From the NCBI RefSeq assembly GCF_019097595.1, contig NC_080718.1, positions 12,990,657-13,054,656 on the forward strand: a stretch of 64,000 bases of DNA, read 5' to 3'. The DNA is from Hemibagrus wyckioides. Taxonomy: Eukaryota; Chordata; Actinopteri; Siluriformes; Bagridae. Made by a program: the position numbers and the translations under genes. The stretch's first letter is position 1, and every line of letters starts with the position of its first letter. Under the pieces are notes generated by a model, which worked only from the letters and a program-made list of their open reading frames with translations, searched no databases and had not been told where the DNA came from. Shown in pieces: positions 59,441-64,000 of this stretch.

Positions 59441-61609
59441 CACACACATATCAGAAAAATAATGGCAGCATGACAGGCTGAAAGGAGAGGTGTGATTTAA
59501 TGTAATTTGAATACATTTTTCTAAGACAATGTCTGAGATTTTAAAAGGCTTCACCCACTCATTAGTGCTGAAAAGTTGAGAAGATTTTGTTGTTCTTTCA
59601 GGGCCTTGTTTGTGCTGTCAGAAGGCAGGAGATTTATTCACGCTGTTCTCTCACTTGTTTGTTTGAGACAGTGAAGTTCTGCAGCCGACGGCAGCCACAT
59701 CTGTCTGTTTATGCTCCTCCTGGTGATTGTCCTTCCCTATGGGGAAAAACGGTTGGACATATGCTTGTCTAATGTTATCTACTTAAACTGACAGGACCTC
59801 ATGTAGAATTAATAGTTAAACGTTTAAGTGTTAAAATTGTGGCAAGTTAATAGTGCTTTGGGTAGAAGTGGAACTTTTTAGGTGCTGTAAGGAAACTATT
59901 GGAATGATTTATTTGCTCTTTGACAGAGAGCTGTCAGTCATTTTATTCTATTTGGCCTGTCTGACATTCTGTATCGAATAACTTCATGATTGGTTGATAC
60001 AAAAACATTAAAGAAATCCAACATGGAGTTTACTATTCAAACAAGTCTACTGTACATGTCATTGGATCTTCTGTAACTAGTCCAACTTTCCCATTTATCC
60101 ATGTAAAACTGAGAATGTACAGTTATGGCAACATTAGGTATAAATGCAAAATCCTAACACACCCAGATCCAAATAGTTTATTAATTTATATTCACAAGTC
60201 TTGTCCAGGGGAAATCTAGCTAATTTACCCTATATTAATCAATCAATAAATAAATAAATAAATAAATAAATGCAGTCATTATGTTTTTGAGAGCATTTTC
60301 TTCAAAACGCCCAAAACTGCTATTATAAATTTCTGCTTTTATAGAGAGAGTCACACTTTTTGATGATTATCTAATCTTTTACATTAGTAACACGTGACTG
60401 CTATTTACTTAATGATTGCGGAAGTAGGATGGGTGTATTTATATATATTTATTTGATTTCTAAGTGTTGGTTTACTTTTTTTGGGGGAAAAATGACTGCA
60501 TATTAAAATTTGTTGTGTTGTTTTGTTGTTACCTGAGGTTATTTGCTAGCGTGTAAACGAAAGCGTTGTACTTTCTCTTTTTCACATGACTGTCCTTGCT
60601 TCACCATGTATCACTATTCCCCAGATATTTTCATGTTATTTGTAAAAACAATAAAAAATCAATACAGTTTTATACAAAGCACCTGTGAGAACTGATTTCA
60701 GGTTTCTGTATTCATGCTGTATTCATTTTGCTTGAAAATTAAAACACTAATCTAAAAATAAGTTCTCCATAATCATCCATAATCTTTATCCATAGTTGTA
60801 ACCCCTTATTTTATGAGGGTGAATACTACAATAATGTGAGAGCAACTTTCACCAACAAATACGTTGTTTTTTTTATCTGACATTTACCTCTTCTGCTTTG
60901 GGTTCAACTGTACCACCATGAACCTGTGAACAACCGCAACCTCATGCTAACCCTTGCAGCTCAACTGCAGAAAGCTTTTTCATCTTCCACATATTGAGCA
61001 AAGATCATCTTCTGCTTGTGTTTGCCTTTCATTAACTTTCATTCCTTTCAGGATTATTGAACACTGGCTCACTTTAAATAAAACACCCAGCTTAACACAA
61101 ACCTGTATTTACACCGCCACGCAGCTTGCCACAAAACAAACATCAAGCTGAGCTCCATGGTGATGACTACAAGACTATGATGTAGTCAGTGATGAGTGGA
61201 CAAATGCTTACTTGTCTGACTCATTGAGAAGAGGGAAATGTACTGTCCTGTACCACTGTAAGCTTCTTTGTCACAGTTAAAGAATGAGAGATTAGAAAAT
61301 TACCATAAATCATTTGTTGATTTGATTTATTGACATTAAATGATTATGTAATGATTTTGTACAGCCTATAGGAAGGTCTAGGGGTATTTTTATGGTGAAG
61401 TAAATACTTAAAGTGAATGGCTTGGTGGTAGATCTTCATATGTTTGAAATGTGAAGGAAACACAGTCCCCTAAGAAAGTCCCCTAGGTAGCAACTACAAA
61501 TCAATAAAAAAAATATTATTGTCTGATTGATCACCTTTATCCAATGATAAAATATTTGATAAAATATCTTGATGGGTGCAACCTATTACAAAATTTTCAA
61601 CACCCCCAC
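59439..61609. other. Unique stretch
   Basis: (AAAT)n lies at 60245-60271. 59590-59760 is GC-richer and repeat-free. No exon or transposon is recognised. Confidence 0.4.
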
Positions 61610-61860
61610 CCACAAGGCACAGTGGTTTGATGAGTCTGAAAATGCTGTGAATCAAATGCACTCACAAGATCTCAACTCAGCTGAGCATTTTCATGGGCGT
61701 GTGGGTCTTAGAGGAAATTGAACAATGTCTATGGAATGACAAGACCTCTGAAACAACCATGTCCACTCAACAAAACGTTATTCATTACAACATTGTGGAA
61801 ATATTTCATTCAACATTGTGGAACTTGGGCAGGATGCTCAGCAGCAGATATTGCAAGCTT
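61610..61860 (+). mobile_element. Tc1-like C-terminal scrap
   Basis: Plus-strand 'tttgatgagtctgaaaatgc' and 'agatctcaactcagctgagc' parallel the stretch of fish Tc1-like transposases that encodes SPDLNPIEH (here SQDLNSAEHF), and 'ccactcaacaaaacg' follows in the expected order. Stops and frameshifts are present. It lies 85 bp from the next Tc1 element and is from a different family. Confidence 0.55.
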
Positions 61861-61969
61861 CGGTCAAAATTCATTTTGTCATTACACATTTTTCTGTATT
61901 TAGAGTTCTGTTTTTAGCATCCAAAGAGCATATACAAGAACATACACTCACTGATCTCTTTATAAGAAA

Positions 61970-62025
61970 AACTATACTGATTCTGGGTAGAGCTTCCTTT
62001 TGCTCTACCCAGAATCAGTATAGTT
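61970..62025. repeat. Perfect 24-bp inverted repeat (fold-back)
   Basis: Arm one, 61970-61993, starts AACTATACTGATTCTGGG. Arm two, 62002-62025, is its exact reverse complement. The loop is 8 bases. After arm two, 'gctctaccc' and 'ttttgc' repeat text from before it, so the element's normal sequence resumes after a templated insert. Confidence 0.95.
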
Positions 62026-62183
62026 GCTCTACCCTTTTGCAATACAGCCTCAGCTCTTTGTGACAGGGATTCCACAGGATAAAACATTTCTTTGAGATTC
62101 TGGTCTATGTTGATTGCATCCTGTGGATTTTTTAGTTACATTTTCATGCTGTGAATCTCCTGTTCTACCAAAGGTGTTCTATT

Positions 62184-62411
62184 TTATTCAGATCCAGTGA
62201 CTGAAGAGCACTGAAGAACAACAAACTCATTGTCATGTTCATAAAACCAAATTGTAACAACTTTTGCTGAAACATGGTGCATTGTCATACTGGAAGTAGC
62301 CATTAGAAATTTATTGACATGAAGGGATGCACATGTACAACAACAATACTCAAACAGACTGGGGCATTCAAGCAATGATGGATTGTTACTAACAGTGTTC
62401 CAAGAAAACAT
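62184..62411 (-). pseudogene. Tc1-like transposase catalytic-region remnant
   Basis: Peptide begins MFSWNTV and ends with WFYEHDNEFVVLQCSS. WFxEHDxEF-x-VLQ is the stretch between the second and third catalytic positions in this family. The DNAPCHK motif is degraded to TMHHVSAKV, and the SPDLNP end is lost through a shift just after LQ. It is part of the element at 61945-63134. Confidence 0.8.
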
Positions 62412-62919
62412 TCCTCACACCATTACACTACCTCCACCAGCCTGATCTGTTGACACAAGGCAGATTGGGTGCATGGATTCATGCAGTTGGTTACAAATTC
62501 TGACTCTATTATCTGTGTGCCTCAACAGAAGTCAAGATTCACTGGACCAGACATGAAGACGGGAGGTTTGTTGAGCCTATGCTAGGTCAGGCTCAGAGTT
62601 TTGCTCTTGGCTAACTGAAGTACAACCTGATGTGATGGGCTGCTGTTGTAGTCCATTCACTTAAAGGTTCAACATGTTGTGCATTCTAAGATGCTTTTCT
62701 GCTCACCACAATTGTACACAGTAATTATCTGAGTTACTGTAACCTTTCAGTCAGCTAGAACTAGTCTGCCCTTATCAACAGGTTGTTTCCATTGGCAGAG
62801 CTGCAGCAAACTCACTAGATGTTTTTACTTTATTGCAACATTCTGAGTAAAGTCTAGAGACTGTTATGTGTAAAAATCCCAGGAGATCAGCAGTTATATA
62901 AATACACTATAGAAATAAT

Positions 62920-63045
62920 CAAATCGGCCCATCTGGCGCCTACAATCATGCCATGGTCAAAATCACAGAGATCATATCTTCCTCCATTCTGATGTTTGGT
63001 GTGAACATTATCTGAAGCTCTTGTCCTGTTTCTGCATGATTTTTG
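62920..63045 (-). pseudogene. Tc1-like transposase N-terminal remnant
   Basis: Peptide contains TKHQNGGRYDLCDFDHGM, then VGARWADLIIS, matching the N-terminal text at 54813-54899 (GARQAGLSIS). A stop or shift follows, so it is not joined to the catalytic part. Confidence 0.8.
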
Positions 63046-63134
63046 CATTGTGCTGCTGCTACATGATTGGCTGATTAGATAATTGCATAAATGTATAGAT
63101 GTATAGCTGTTGCTAATAAAGTGTACAGTAAGTG

Positions 63135-64000
63135 TATGTGTTTGCATATGGACACATCAAAAATCTAACAGGGAATCCGATGTAACTGTATGCAGACATA
63201 TCTGTTTTTGGCACAAGGCACGTTTATTTAAACTATCAGAGCCTATAGTGGCACTAGTTGTTCTTTACCACATTAATCTATCCACTGAATGTGGTGAAGA
63301 CACCTGTATGACTAACGTGTGCATCCAGAAACAACTGATTAATAAATTATATTTCAGATGCCAATAGTACTGGTGTAATATAATAAACTGGTTTGTAGGG
63401 GCTTCGTTAGCTGTAGTAACATACCAGTGGTTTACATTAACTGCCACATTACCACTATTAATTGCCACATTGCTCCAAATGCCAATGAACTAAATTATGG
63501 TGTGAGCTTTTTCTTAAACCTCTTCTTTCAATAGAAACAAATTCTTTAAATTCTTAAATAGAAATAACTACCAATAACTACTAAAGGGTCTCCAGAAAAA
63601 AAAGAAACAACTTAAAAAAAAGGATATGGATGATGCAATTCTAATTATTTCTATTTGCAACATCTATTTTTAGTATGTGACACTTAATATTTAGCTTGCT
63701 GGAGTTGTAATTTCTTTATTTTAATTTGGAACAAAATTAACTCCATAACTTTTCTCCCTACAGTAATTTTTATTGGGATATTTAAAACTATTACTTGATG
63801 ATTTGTCGAATTACAGAGCAAATAGCAGTTTCATTACATAATAGACAAACAACATCAATAAAAGGTTGCACCATTTCCCACAAAGAGCATAAAAGCAAAA
63901 CCAGGAGCCATTCTGTACAGATACAAAGCCACAGTGCAGTCCTGCATGTTCCCTAAACATGCTTTAAGAAGTTAATTGTACCGAAACAAGGCAGGAAATC
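63135..64000. other. AT-rich unique stretch to window end
   Basis: No gene or recognised repeat is seen. Frames at 63110-63468 begin inside the Tc1 end and have no family resemblance. Confidence 0.45.

Larger units (their letters stand above)
61945..63134 (-). mobile_element. Nearly full-length, inactive Tc1-like element
   Basis: TA lies on both sides (61943-61944 and 63135-63136). The left end is CACTCACTGATCTCTTTATA. The right end in reverse is CACTTACTGTACACTTTATT. The length, 1190 bp, is close to that of a complete Tc1-like element. The minus strand runs from an N-terminal DNA-binding start (about 62950-63020) to the catalytic region (about 62200-62420), but no frame spans it and stops and shifts are frequent. 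The left part carries a perfect inverted insertion at 61970-62025. Confidence 0.9.

Overview
This window looks like intergenic or intronic DNA from a teleost fish. It is AT-rich, with no operons, ribosome binding sites or long open frames; the longest frame is only 159 codons. It is studded with fish-type microsatellites, tRNA-derived SINEs and decayed Tc1/mariner transposons. The SINE types (a DANA/Mermaid-like family, and tRNA-derived SINEs with the fish tail ending in a CTGCTAAATG/AAATGTAA-type motif) fit an otophysan fish, and a catfish is my best guess. That assignment rests on family recognition from memory, not on a database search.

I could not support any functional protein-coding gene or exon, and no functional RNA gene. 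The only recognisable protein-coding sequence is transposase wreckage: Tc1-like DDE motifs (SPDLNP, DNAPC) in internally deleted or stop-ridden copies.

Layout. 0-8.5 kb: one tRNA-derived SINE, then two related CA/CAGA compound satellites around 3.2 and 5.5 kb, a CTTC array, and unique sequence. 8.5-9.2 kb: a MITE-like Tc1 deletion derivative abutting further Tc1 scraps. 9.3-18 kb: mostly unique sequence with an AT array, a MITE-like repeat near 14.1 kb, a minus-strand SINE at 15.2-15.6 kb, and a diverged non-coding block present twice (13.44-13.66 and 16.92-17.16 kb). 18-30 kb: several SINE copies separated by long unique stretches that look like candidate conserved non-coding elements, plus an unusually open 0.47-kb segment at 23.0 kb. 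30-35 kb: two Tc1-like remnants and two SINE copies. 35-44 kb: mainly unique sequence, two exact POU octamers, and a SINE remnant near 40.8 kb. 44-51.4 kb: two Tc1 remnants, microsatellites and one unassigned block. 51.4-57.3 kb: unique sequence, an LINE/SINE tail, and two short Tc1 deletion derivatives with both inverted repeats. 57.3-64 kb: a G-quadruplex motif, microsatellites, a Tc1 scrap and one nearly full-length (about 1.19 kb) but dead Tc1 element carrying a perfect 24-bp fold-back.

Interpretation. The gene-poor layout with unique blocks between repeats is what one expects of a regulatory desert beside a developmental gene, or of a very large intron. I cannot name the neighbouring gene. 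I found no convincing undescribed biological system. The most interesting signals are the duplicated non-coding block, the fold-back insertion in the Tc1 element, and several repeat-free candidate regulatory blocks.
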